A stretch of 60,096 nt of DNA from Micavibrio sp. UBA2705. GTDB lineage: Bacteria; Pseudomonadota; Alphaproteobacteria; Micavibrionales; Micavibrionaceae. The translations under genes and the position numbers were made by a program. How positions within the stretch are numbered: the first letter of the stretch is position 1; each line of letters starts with the position of its first letter. Below the pieces are notes generated by a model. The model had not been told where the DNA came from. It saw only the letters and a list, made by a program, of their open reading frames with translations, and did not search any database. Of the stretch, positions 8,211 through 16,774 are shown piece by piece. Where the stretch lies: NCBI GenBank assembly GCA_002354205.1, contig DELD01000027.1, positions 53,975 through 114,070 on the forward strand, written 5' to 3'.

Positions 8211-9119
8211 TTAAAACGCAGCACAAGCAAGAGCAAGCCAAAAGCCAAAAAACATGTTTTGTTTAAACAGTTTTAAGCAGTTTTGCGGGTTGTGAGGCTG
8301 CCAGCCCTGTAATTGGCGCATGAAATAAAGATACGCGCCAACGGAAAGCGCAAAGAAACCAAGCCCTGCATGCGCGCAAAACCCTGCAAGCACAAAAAAA
8401 GCTAAACTCGCTCCATAAAAACCATAAACCCATTTTGGGCCATCCTCGCCAAATTTTAGGGCGGTTGACTTAACACCGATCAGCGCATCGTCTTCTTTAT
8501 CCTGATAGCCATATATAGTGTCATAGCCCAAAGTCCAAAAGATACCGGCAATATATAAAAACAATGCCGCAAGGGATACCCGCCCCTCAATCGCCGCCCA
8601 GCCCATTAACGCACCAAAATTAAAAGTAAAACCAAGGAAGAGCTGCGGCCAATAAGTCACACGTTTCATTGCGGGGTATAACGCCACAAAGCACAAGGAC
8701 AGCACGCCCAAAAGTATTGCCGTGAGCGGTAATGTCAGCAGGATAATGAGTGACAGTGCCAGTAAAGCCGCAAGCACAGCCAAAGCATGTCGCAGCCGCA
8801 GCGCACCGCTTGCCAAAGGCCGCAATGCTGTGCGCGCGACTTTGCCATCTAAACGACGATCCCAAATATCATTAATGACGCAGCCTGCGCTGCGCATTAA
8901 AAACGCGCCCAGCGTGAAAAGCGCAATCATTTTCCAGCCATAGCCATGCAGGTTTAACGCACCGCCCGCCGCCAGTAAAATCGACCAATAGCAAGGCCAG
9001 AGCAACAAAAGCACGCCGACAGGGCGATCAATACGCATCAGCATGATATATGGCTTTAACCATGCCGGCGCATGGCGGAGCAAGCGGCCTTTGAATTGAA
9101 TATCTGTATTTTCCATCAT
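8211..9119 (-). CDS. ubiA: 4-hydroxybenzoate polyprenyltransferase
   Basis: UbiA attaches the polyprenyl tail to 4-hydroxybenzoate in ubiquinone synthesis, in the inner membrane. The 302-residue protein is hydrophobic with about eight or nine helices. Both aspartate-rich prenyl-diphosphate motifs are present: NDIWDRRLDGKVART and later YDTIYGYQDKEDDALIGVKS. The N-terminal RIDRPVGVLLLLWPCYW is typical of UbiA rather than of heme O synthase. It is divergent from rsmE with 30 bases between the starts. It supplies the quinone for the respiratory chain whose terminal oxidase genes lie 0.9 kb away. Confidence 0.95.
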   Translation of the reverse strand: MMENTDIQFKGRLLRHAPAWLKPYIMLMRIDRPVGVLLLLWPCYWSILLAAGGALNLHGYGWKMIALFTLGAFLMRSAGCVINDIWDRRLDGKVARTALRPLASGALRLRHALAVLAALLALSLIILLTLPLTAILLGVLSLCFVALYPAMKRVTYWPQLFLGFTFNFGALMGWAAIEGRVSLAALFLYIAGIFWTLGYDTIYGYQDKEDDALIGVKSTALKFGEDGPKWVYGFYGASLAFFVLAGFCAHAGLGFFALSVGAYLYFMRQLQGWQPHNPQNCLKLFKQNMFFGFWLALACAAF

Positions 9120-9149
9120 ATTATATTTGTGTCTTTGTAAGATTATGCT

Positions 9150-9881
9150 ATGACTTTATGCGTTATGAGCGATATTGATGTCCACAAAAAACTGCCGCGT
9201 ATATTTGTAGATGCCCCGATAGAAGAAGGGGTAGAGATTGCGTTATCCGCGCTCCAGTCCCATTATTTCCACAATGTTATGCGCAAAAAGAATGGTGCGC
9301 TTATCCGTATTTTTAATGGGCGTGATGGCGAGTGGTGCGCCGCCATTGCTGAGCTGAGCAAAAAATCCGGTCTTTTGCTACCGCGCCAGCAAATAAAGCC
9401 GCAGGACGTGACACAAAAAGACATTACGCTTATCTTTGCGCCGATCAAAAAAAACCGCCTTGATTTCCTCGTTGAAAAGGCCGTCGAACTTGGCGTGAGT
9501 CAATTTCAGCCCATATTGACCCAAAACACCGAAGTGCGCAAATTAAACGCCGAGCGCATCGCCGCGCAAATTATTGAAGCGACCGAGCAATGTGAGCGCC
9601 TCAACTTGCCTAAATTATTACCGCTCTGTGATTTAAACAAAGCCCTCAAGGCACACAGCACCATATATGGCGCGATAGAACGTGATGAAAATGCGCCGCA
9701 TATACAAAACATTGCTCCCGCAGATAAATGCGCCTTGCTTATTGGCCCTGAAGGCGGATTTACAGCGCAAGAAATTGATATTATGCACAGTAGCCCTGCC
9801 CTAAGCCCCGTATCTTTAGGCCCGCGCATCTTACGCGCCGAGACTGCCGCGCTCTATGGGCTTGCTTATTTGAACAGATAA
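9150..9881 (+). CDS. rsmE: 16S rRNA m3U1498 methyltransferase
   Basis: RsmE methylates N3 of U1498 in 16S rRNA using S-adenosylmethionine. The N-terminal PUA-like part starts at PRIFVD, with HYFHNVMRKKNGALIRIFNG. The C-terminal SPOUT trefoil knot carries LLIGPEGGFTAQEI and SLGPRILRAETAAL, the methyl-donor pocket. At 243 residues the length is standard. ATG at 9150 and an in-frame ATG at 9165 are both possible; neither has a strong ribosome site. The gene is divergent from ubiA. Confidence 0.94.
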   Translation: MTLCVMSDIDVHKKLPRIFVDAPIEEGVEIALSALQSHYFHNVMRKKNGALIRIFNGRDGEWCAAIAELSKKSGLLLPRQQIKPQDVTQKDITLIFAPIKKNRLDFLVEKAVELGVSQFQPILTQNTEVRKLNAERIAAQIIEATEQCERLNLPKLLPLCDLNKALKAHSTIYGAIERDENAPHIQNIAPADKCALLIGPEGGFTAQEIDIMHSSPALSPVSLGPRILRAETAALYGLAYLNR

Positions 9882-9905
9882 GAAAATCTTAAGTGCAAGA
9901 CTTGC

Positions 9906-9934
9906 TTGATTTGTTGATATGTCTTATATATAAA
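9906..9934 (+). promoter_or_regulatory. Candidate sigma-70 promoter for ctaC-ctaD
   Basis: TTGATT at 9906-9911 and TATAAA at 9929-9934 are spaced by 17 bases. They lie in the 132-base gap before ctaC and would give a leader of about 75 bases. Confidence 0.45.
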
Positions 9935-10013
9935 CATGCTGAAATATTTGTTTCTAAAATAAATTTAAGTAAGTAAAAACAAAATCATACAACTGATAAG
10001 AGATCGATACATC

Positions 10014-10814
10014 ATGGTGAATAAAGTCTATTTTTTTGTTGGAGCGCTGCTGCTTAGCCTTTTCGCGTTTCCTTTCGCTAGTTTTGCACAGGACACCGCA
10101 AGCGCGATACAGCCGCATTTTGGTTTTCAAGAAGCCGTAACGCCAGTTGCCGAAGAAATTCACAAATTTCATCACATGATGATGTATATTATTACCGGCA
10201 TTACTATTTTCGTTTTGGTTTTACTTGTTTATGTCGCATTGCGTTTTAACGATAAAGTGAACCCAGAGCCTTCAAAGACAACCCATAATGTGCCTTTGGA
10301 AGTTATTTGGACATTAGTCCCTGTCTTAATTTTGCTTGTTATTGTTGTCCCTTCATTCCGCCTGCTTTACTTCACAGATCGCGTTGTTGACCCTGAAATG
10401 ACAGTAAAAGTCATTGGCAACCAGTGGAACTGGAGCATTGAATATCCTGACCATGACGATTTATCATTCACATCAATCATGATCGCATCAGAAGATATTG
10501 ACGCAGAAAAAGGCCAAAAACGCCTGCTTTCTGTCGACAACCCAATGGTCCTTCCCATTGATACAACGATCCAGTTTGATGTCACAGCGAGTGACGTTCT
10601 CCACAGCTTCGCTGTCCCTGCATTTGGCGTAAAAGTTGATGCCGTCCCAGGGCGAACAAACCAAACATGGGTGCGCGTTGAAAAAGAGGGCGTATATTAC
10701 GGTCAATGTTCTGAGCTTTGCGGTAAAGACCATGCATTTATGCCATTGGAAATTCACGTAGTCAGCAAAGAAGCATTCGCTGACTGGCTCGAAAAAGCCA
10801 AAACTGAATTTTAA
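10014..10814 (+). CDS. ctaC: Cytochrome c oxidase subunit II (CuA-bearing)
   Basis: Subunit II accepts electrons from cytochrome c through its binuclear CuA centre. A signal peptide ends near SFAQD, two membrane helices follow (about residues 55-80 and 95-120), and the periplasmic cupredoxin domain carries NQWNWSIEYP and the CuA ligand motif GQCSELCGKDHAFM. The upstream ligand is in DVLHSFAVPAFGVKVDAVPG. Length (266) fits aa3-type oxidases. There is no fused cytochrome c domain. ctaD follows after 51 bases. Confidence 0.97.
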   Translation: MVNKVYFFVGALLLSLFAFPFASFAQDTASAIQPHFGFQEAVTPVAEEIHKFHHMMMYIITGITIFVLVLLVYVALRFNDKVNPEPSKTTHNVPLEVIWTLVPVLILLVIVVPSFRLLYFTDRVVDPEMTVKVIGNQWNWSIEYPDHDDLSFTSIMIASEDIDAEKGQKRLLSVDNPMVLPIDTTIQFDVTASDVLHSFAVPAFGVKVDAVPGRTNQTWVRVEKEGVYYGQCSELCGKDHAFMPLEIHVVSKEAFADWLEKAKTEF

Positions 10815-10865
10815 TTTGATACATCAAACTGCGTAAGAATAACTTAAAATAAAAAGGATATCACA

Positions 10866-12440
10866 ATGGGTGATCACGATCATAAACCAGGATTTTTTCA
10901 GCGTTGGTTCTGCTCTACCAACCACAAAGATATTGGTACACTTTACATTATTTTCTCGATTATAGCGGGCCTTATTGGCGGCACATTTTCAATGCTTATG
11001 CGCTACGAACTACAAATGCCCGAACTTCAGCTCGTTGAAAACGGTCAAATGTGGAATGTGTGGATTACCGCGCATGGCCTGATCATGGTCTTCTTCGTTG
11101 TTATGCCCGGGCTGATTGGCGGTTTTGGTAACTGGTTTGTACCGCTGATGATTGGCGCGCCTGATATGGCGTTCCCAAGGCTTAATAATATTTCGTTTTG
11201 GTTGATTGTCCCTGCATTCTTGCTGCTTATCGCTTCTGCTTTTGTTGGCTCTGGCGCGGGTACAGGCTGGACTGTTTATCCGCCGCTTTCAAGCGCGCTA
11301 GGCCATCCAGGTGCTTCGGTGGATATGGCGATTTTCGCCCTTCACCTTGCGGGCGCAAGCTCCATTCTTGGCGCTGCGAACTTTATTACAACCATCATCA
11401 ACATGCGTGCCCCTGGCATGACGCTGCATAAAATGCCGCTTTTCGTCTGGTCAATGCTGATTACAGCCTTCTTGCTTGTACTTTCTCTGCCTGTCCTTGG
11501 CGGCGCGATTACAATGCTGCTGACGGATCGCAACTTCGGTACAGCCTTCTTTAACCCCGAAGGTGGCGGCGACCCAATTTTGTACCAGCACCTGTTCTGG
11601 TTCTTTGGGCACCCTGAAGTTTACATCATGATTTTGCCGGCATTTGGTATCATCTCGCATATCGTTTCAACATTCTCAAGAAAGCCTATCTTTGGTTATT
11701 TGGGCATGGCTTATGCGATGGTTTCTATTGGTTTTGTTGGCTTTATCGTATGGGCACACCACATGTATACCGTTGGTATGAGCGTCAATACGCGCGCTTA
11801 CTTCACTGCGGCAACTTTGATTATCGCTGTGCCAACAGGGATCAAAATCTTCTCGTGGATTGCAACGATGTGGGGCGGTTCTATTCGCTTTAAGACACCG
11901 ATGCTTTGGGCGATTGGTTTCATCTTCTTGTTCACACTCGGCGGCGTAACTGGCGTCGTCCTTGCCAATGCGGGCATGGATATTGCCTTGCATGATACAT
12001 ATTATGTTGTTGCGCACTTCCATTACGTGCTTTCGCTTGGTGCGGTCTTCGCGCTATTTGCCGGTTTCTATTACTGGATTGGCAAAATGTCAGGCCGTCA
12101 ATATCCTGAATGGATGGGTAATCTGCACTTCTGGATCACATTTATTGGCGTGAACATGATTTTCTTCCCGCAGCACTTCTTGGGCCTTAACGGTATGCCA
12201 CGACGCTACCCAGACTACCCAGAAGAATGGCAACACTGGAATGAAATTTCATCTTATGGCGCATATATTACAGGTCTTGCGACAGTGTTCTTTGTGTTTG
12301 TTGTCTTTTACACATTATTATTTGGCCGTAAAGTTGGTGATAATTACTGGGATGTACAGAAAAATACAATGACGTTGGAATGGACTGTTTCTTCACCACC
12401 GCCATTCCACCAATTCTCTGAACAGCCTAAAATGAAATAG
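10866..12440 (+). CDS. ctaD: Cytochrome c oxidase subunit I (aa3-type)
   Basis: This catalytic subunit holds heme a and the heme a3-CuB site and pumps protons. The 524-residue polytopic protein has the heme a ligand in WITAHGLIMVFF, the HPEVYIMILPAFG segment with the crosslinked His-Tyr pair and a CuB ligand, HHMYTVGMSVNTRAYF, and the two heme ligands in VAHFHYVLSLG. ctaC precedes it, but the usual ctaB, ctaG and ctaE genes do not follow. A hairpin terminator at 12460 closes the unit instead. The rest of the oxidase genes must be elsewhere, possibly left of the window beyond SURF1. Confidence 0.98.
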   Translation: MGDHDHKPGFFQRWFCSTNHKDIGTLYIIFSIIAGLIGGTFSMLMRYELQMPELQLVENGQMWNVWITAHGLIMVFFVVMPGLIGGFGNWFVPLMIGAPDMAFPRLNNISFWLIVPAFLLLIASAFVGSGAGTGWTVYPPLSSALGHPGASVDMAIFALHLAGASSILGAANFITTIINMRAPGMTLHKMPLFVWSMLITAFLLVLSLPVLGGAITMLLTDRNFGTAFFNPEGGGDPILYQHLFWFFGHPEVYIMILPAFGIISHIVSTFSRKPIFGYLGMAYAMVSIGFVGFIVWAHHMYTVGMSVNTRAYFTAATLIIAVPTGIKIFSWIATMWGGSIRFKTPMLWAIGFIFLFTLGGVTGVVLANAGMDIALHDTYYVVAHFHYVLSLGAVFALFAGFYYWIGKMSGRQYPEWMGNLHFWITFIGVNMIFFPQHFLGLNGMPRRYPDYPEEWQHWNEISSYGAYITGLATVFFVFVVFYTLLFGRKVGDNYWDVQKNTMTLEWTVSSPPPFHQFSEQPKMK

Positions 12441-12459
12441 GCAGCGCTTTTAAAGGTAC

Positions 12460-12493
12460 AAAAAACTCGCTTAACATCATAAGCGGGTTTTTT
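12460..12493 (+). terminator. Rho-independent terminator after ctaD
   Basis: CTCGCTT (12466-12472) pairs with AAGCGGG (12481-12487) through an eight-base loop, with two G-T wobbles. An A run precedes it and six T residues follow. It lies 20 bases after the ctaD stop and can also serve the convergent minus-strand gene. Confidence 0.7.
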
Positions 12494-12520
12494 ATTATCT
12501 GATTTTTTTTGCGCGTTTAA

Positions 12521-13516
12521 TTACGGCGCGACATTGATACGGATTTTATGTGCGCCCATCCCCATATGTTCAAGCTTTGTATTTATAAAGGCAAGCTCTT
12601 CATCTCGTGAGGTAATATCTGGGCGCTCGTTATCAAGCACGTCTTTATCCTCAGCAAGGCTTGGGTTTAGCGTGCCTGTATTGGTGTTATAAAATGTTTT
12701 ATATGCCGGTACGCGCGCCGAGATAATTTTATGCGTATCATCCAGCGCATCGATATCGGCAGCAATACCCTCATGAGGCATATATAGCGCCATAAACGGT
12801 GCGTTCATTTGATTAAAACACCCCGCAAGGGAGTTCTGCGTAGCCCAAACAGCATTGCCAGTAATATGTCCATGCCCACAAAACTGCACAGCGAAACGGG
12901 CTTTTTGTTTTTCGGCAAGCTGTTTTAAACGATCCGCCATAAAGACATTACGGATAAACACCCCTTCGGCGGAGAGCACATGCACCGCGTCACTAGGCTG
13001 CGCGGCTTCAAAGAAAGTTCTATAAACGTCAAATGTCGCAGGGTCATTTAAGTCTAAATGCATATCCGCGCTTGCGGCATCATTAAATATCGCCGTGAAG
13101 CCATCAAGGCCTTCGCTGTGATGAAGCGCCGTGCGCATAAAAAAGCGGTTGGCTAAATCTGCAGTCGGTGATGATGATTTTTGTATAGCGCGGCTTAGCG
13201 TTTTTTCACCAAGCGCTTTATCACTCATATCTGCATTAAGCGTTTCGCCTGATGCGTCTAAATAATTATGCGCGTATTCTATGCCTACGGCAATTGATGC
13301 TTCATGTTCCGCCAACGCTGCAAGCAAGACGCTGTTATGCAGCAAATGTGCGCTACAGCTATGTGTTTCACCAATGGCGAGGAAAAGCGGCACATCAGCA
13401 AGCCCCTCTGCATCCAGCGCAGCGCGACGCGCCAAAATCGTTTTTAACGCATCTTGTACATCTTCATATATATCGGCGGACTCAGAGTCCCGCGCTCTCA
13501 TTTTTTTGATATTCAA
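12521..13516 (-). CDS. GExH/CGxxHxxGD family protein, member B
   Basis: This is a paralogue of the proteins at 3740, 13624 and 14658. It carries LARRAALDAEG, then PLFLAIGETHS (GETH at about 49-52), SAEGVFIRNVFMADRL, VQFCGHGHITGN and a C-terminal EELAFINTKLEHMGMG. The last motif ends in Gly-Asn rather than Gly-Asp, unlike its relatives, so this copy may be altered in activity. The start is either TTG at 13516, with AGGGA upstream, or ATG at 13501. No signal peptide is present. It follows member C by 107 bases on the same strand. The function is unknown; the inference of a hydrolase-like EreA/ChaN fold rests on the motif order. Confidence 0.78.
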   Translation of the reverse strand: MNIKKMRARDSESADIYEDVQDALKTILARRAALDAEGLADVPLFLAIGETHSCSAHLLHNSVLLAALAEHEASIAVGIEYAHNYLDASGETLNADMSDKALGEKTLSRAIQKSSSPTADLANRFFMRTALHHSEGLDGFTAIFNDAASADMHLDLNDPATFDVYRTFFEAAQPSDAVHVLSAEGVFIRNVFMADRLKQLAEKQKARFAVQFCGHGHITGNAVWATQNSLAGCFNQMNAPFMALYMPHEGIAADIDALDDTHKIISARVPAYKTFYNTNTGTLNPSLAEDKDVLDNERPDITSRDEELAFINTKLEHMGMGAHKIRINVAP

Positions 13517-13623
13517 GTTCTTATATCCCTGTTTATATCGCCTGTATTTTTTTCAGGCGTTAAACGCATCATTACATAGCGCCGAGGGATAATCAATATG
13601 TAAATCTAAACTTTCGGAGAAAA

Positions 13624-14661
13624 TTATGGCATCATCAAATGCAAAAGCCCCATATTGCTGAGCTTTTCTTTGACGAACTTCTTTTCTTTACGCTGTGTTT
13701 GCATGTCGGGTAAATCCGTGCCAAAGCCAGAATAATCTTGCTCCGATTTTTTAAGGTCGGGGTCATAATATGCTTCATAGCTTGGGATGTTTTCACCGTT
13801 ATAGTAATCCGCGTCATCAATGCCCTGCATCTCTACGGTTTCGCCATTTTGAAAAACGGAGAATACTGGCAGCGCCCAGTGATTAAAGATCCCGCGCAGA
13901 CTCTGTGGCGAGTTATTATGCTGCCCATCGCCATTAACATGGGTTTGCCCACAAAGCTGAACAGCGATGCGCGCATCTTGCGCGTCGGCGTAGCTGTATA
14001 GCTTATGAGCCATATAGACATTACGCGCCCACATTCCTTTTACGGATGTAATGCTCACCCCCGCTTTCGCCTCGCCTAAACATTCTTTGATGCAGGCTTT
14101 GGTGAACTCATCTTTTAACGATAAGTTACCTGCAGGCGTACGCGCGGCATCAGAATTAAAGCCCAAAAACGCCCCGCCACCTTCAAGATGCTGCTTAAAC
14201 ATATAATGGGATAGGGTTTGCATCGCATAAGGTGATTGCAGCGATGTGCTGATTGTATTGACATACAAATCACCCAGCCCCTTATCAGCAGGGTTTGTGC
14301 GGTAGCGTGCAAGCGCCGCTTCCATATCATCTTCGCTTACGCCCTTAACGTCACGCAGGAAGTCAACAAGTTCATCTTCATCGGCAAAGTTATGCGGGTA
14401 TTCATAAGCAACGCTCATACGCTCCCCGCTCATACGTAAGGCTTCTAGTAGTAACACATGATGGATACGCTGCGCTGGCTGCCAATGGTTTTCACCAGCA
14501 AGGACATATAAAGGCTGCGTCGTAAGACCTTGCGCATCAAGCGCCTTGCGTCGTGCCAAAATTTTCGCCGCCGCGCGCGTTGCGCTATGGAGCATTGCAG
14601 CGGCTTCGCTATCAATGTTCTCTACCGCGCTGATGTCAATATCCCAGATATTTACATTCAT
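13624..14661 (-). CDS. GExH/CGxxHxxGD family protein, member C
   Basis: The 345-residue paralogue shows LARRKALDAQG, PLYVLAGENHW (GENH at 56-59), HHVLLLEAL, SHYMFKQHLEGGGAF, KGMWARNVYMAHKL (RNVYMA at about 213-218), VQLCGQTHVNGDG (Cys237, His241, Asp245) and a C-terminal KEKLSNMGLLHL. Its ATG overlaps the stop of member D by four bases (ATGA), so the two are translationally coupled. That coupling suggests they are made in fixed ratio and may form a complex. No signal peptide or membrane helix is present. Confidence 0.82.
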   Translation of the reverse strand: MNVNIWDIDISAVENIDSEAAAMLHSATRAAAKILARRKALDAQGLTTQPLYVLAGENHWQPAQRIHHVLLLEALRMSGERMSVAYEYPHNFADEDELVDFLRDVKGVSEDDMEAALARYRTNPADKGLGDLYVNTISTSLQSPYAMQTLSHYMFKQHLEGGGAFLGFNSDAARTPAGNLSLKDEFTKACIKECLGEAKAGVSITSVKGMWARNVYMAHKLYSYADAQDARIAVQLCGQTHVNGDGQHNNSPQSLRGIFNHWALPVFSVFQNGETVEMQGIDDADYYNGENIPSYEAYYDPDLKKSEQDYSGFGTDLPDMQTQRKEKKFVKEKLSNMGLLHLMMP

Positions 14662-15749
14662 CGCAGGCCAAACCCTGTACGCAAATGCGTTAAGCCCATA
14701 TTATCAAGCTTTTCATTAACGTAGATCATTTCTTCTTCGCCAGATGTAATACTCAGGGAATCATTCCCATTCCAAAAATCAACCAAGCTTCCCCAAAAGG
14801 AATCTGACTTTTTACGCATGTGCTTTTGTTTTGTCGGATTATATTGCGCTGATATATTGGGTAGTCTTGGGCATTTGATAATCTCATTATCCTTCAACCC
14901 CTGATAAGTTGGCTGTTCAGGGCCGAGAAATACGCCAAGAACAGGCTGCGCAGATTGTTTAAATATATTGCACAGCCCCTCTTTATGATGGCTAACGCCC
15001 ATATAGGCAGGGTTCTCATCACCATTCACATGGGTGCGCCCACAGAGCTGCAAGGCTATACGCGGCTTAAATTTCTGCGCGACATCATAAAGGCGCTGCG
15101 CCATATAACGGTTGCGAATATACATGCCTTCTTGATTGACCAGCGACATATTCTTCGTCACCTCGCCAAAGGCTTTTAACATTATATTTTGCACGGTCGG
15201 GTCAGCGGCGTTAAGGAATTTTTCCTTTAGCCGCGGCGCATCTGTGCGCAGGCCGCAGAAATTACCTTTTCCCTGTGCGTGCATTTTAAACATATTATAA
15301 TGCAGTAAGCCGTGCGAATGGCTCGCCGTTTTTAGCTGCTCATTCATTGTATAATATAAATCAACAGCGCCTTTGAAATAGGCATTTTTTTGGTACAGCG
15401 CCTTATGGGCGGCGCGATCTTCGGGCTTTACCCGCGCCACATGCGTCAAATAATGATCCAAATAATTGTCATCCGCGCTATCACTAGGGCGCTCAATGCC
15501 GACAAGTAATTTTTCGTCAGCCTGTTTTAGGCCTTCTAAAACAAGTAAATGATGCAACATATGTGAAGGACGGTCATGGGTTTCACCCGCCATAACATAA
15601 AGCGGTTGATGCTTTTGTCCTGCGCGGTCTAATGCTTCGCGGCGCTCCAGAATTTTTTTCGTGGTCTGAACGGCGCTGGAAAGTATGGCGGCGGCATCGC
15701 TGTCAATTTGTTCGACTTGGGCGATGTTTATATCGGTGAGCTTTATCAT
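14658..15749 (-). CDS. GExH/CGxxHxxGD family protein, member D
   Basis: The 363-residue first gene of the D-C-B cluster has a good ribosome site (GGGAG before the ATG). Motifs are ERREALDRAG, PLYVMAGETHD (GETH at 55-58), MLHHLLVLEGL, LLHYNMFKMHAQG, QEGMYIRNRYMAQRL (RNRYMA at 212-217), LQLCGRTHVNGDE (Cys236, His240, Asp244), QYNPTK and VNEKLDNMGL. The N-terminal segment VEQIDSDAAAIL is shared with member C (VENIDSEAAAML), showing recent duplication of these two. It starts 86 bases after the DMT exporter gene on the same strand. Function unknown. Confidence 0.82.
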   Translation of the reverse strand: MIKLTDINIAQVEQIDSDAAAILSSAVQTTKKILERREALDRAGQKHQPLYVMAGETHDRPSHMLHHLLVLEGLKQADEKLLVGIERPSDSADDNYLDHYLTHVARVKPEDRAAHKALYQKNAYFKGAVDLYYTMNEQLKTASHSHGLLHYNMFKMHAQGKGNFCGLRTDAPRLKEKFLNAADPTVQNIMLKAFGEVTKNMSLVNQEGMYIRNRYMAQRLYDVAQKFKPRIALQLCGRTHVNGDENPAYMGVSHHKEGLCNIFKQSAQPVLGVFLGPEQPTYQGLKDNEIIKCPRLPNISAQYNPTKQKHMRKKSDSFWGSLVDFWNGNDSLSITSGEEEMIYVNEKLDNMGLTHLRTGFGLR

Positions 15750-15835
15750 TATTATATCTCCCTGTTACCTTAAAGCGTATCAGAGAAAGAAAAAAGCGCA
15801 AGGCGCAACCTAAGATATAATTAAATAATGCACGG

Positions 15836-16666
15836 CTAAGCTTGCTTTTTCATAAGTTTAGACTCGCGCCAAAGTATAAAAACATTACTGAAAATTAATA
15901 AAGCACAGCCACAAACCACATAAATATCAGGGACATGCCCAAAGAAAACCCAGCCAATCAGCGTCGCCCAAAATATGCTCAGGTAACTAAACGGCGTCAG
16001 CAAAGATGCCTGCGCATGGCGAAACGCTTCGGTTTTGAAAATTTGAGAGAGCAGCCCCGCCACCGCAACCAATAGAACAGGCCATGCTAGCGCGGCATGT
16101 AACAAGGCCCCCGTCCAAACAAACGGCACTAATGCGCCACAAAACAGCGTCCCTGTCGCAAGGAAGTAAAACGTTGTCGTCAGCGGGTTTTCATTACGCT
16201 GCCCCAAATGGCGCAAATTAATACTGACAATCGCAATCAGCAGTGATGAAAGCAGGCCAACGGCAATGCCGAACCAATTATTCATTTCAATGGCAGGCTG
16301 CGCGATCAAACTTACCGCAGCAAAGCCTGCCGCCACCGCGCCCCAGCGCCAAGGGCCAATATGTTCTTTGAGAATCACGCCAGAGAGAATAAGCACGATA
16401 ATCGGCACAAAAAACCATAGCGCTACAATATCAGCCAAGGGCAACAAAGACACCGCCCAAAAAGCAAAAATCAAAGATGTATTACCAAAAAGGGAGCGCG
16501 TAAGCTGCCCCCTTAAATAGTTTGTTTTAAACAAGGTGAAATCACCTTTAAGCCAAATAATGGCGCTGATGCCCAGTGCAGCGAGTGCGTTACGAATAAA
16601 AGCAACCTCAATAGCATGCATATCTTCAAATTGCAGCGCCTTTGCCCCAGCGTTCATAATGGTCAC
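15836..16666 (-). CDS. EamA/DMT-family membrane exporter (start codon unclear)
   Basis: Nine hydrophobic helices in two repeated halves, and elements such as RNALAALGISAIIWLKGD, LLPLADIVALWFFVP and ASLLTPFSYLSIFWATLIGW, mark a drug/metabolite transporter of the EamA type. The substrate cannot be predicted. The first ATG in frame (16666) would remove most of the first helix. The frame stays open upstream to an in-frame TAG at 16724-16726 and encodes a hydrophobic ATGIALFIAFTITVTIM stretch. A GGAG ribosome site at 16729-16732 is ideally placed for an ATA codon at 16718-16720. Either a rare start is used or the start has decayed. Confidence 0.8.
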   Translation of the reverse strand: MTIMNAGAKALQFEDMHAIEVAFIRNALAALGISAIIWLKGDFTLFKTNYLRGQLTRSLFGNTSLIFAFWAVSLLPLADIVALWFFVPIIVLILSGVILKEHIGPWRWGAVAAGFAAVSLIAQPAIEMNNWFGIAVGLLSSLLIAIVSINLRHLGQRNENPLTTTFYFLATGTLFCGALVPFVWTGALLHAALAWPVLLVAVAGLLSQIFKTEAFRHAQASLLTPFSYLSIFWATLIGWVFFGHVPDIYVVCGCALLIFSNVFILWRESKLMKKQA

Positions 16667-16774
16667 TGTGATCGTAAAGGCGATGAAAAGCGCAATACCT
16701 GTGGCTGCTTTTTTCTCTATACTCTATACTCCGTTATTCGTCTCGCTTGGCTAACTGGACTTGGCTAACTAGGC

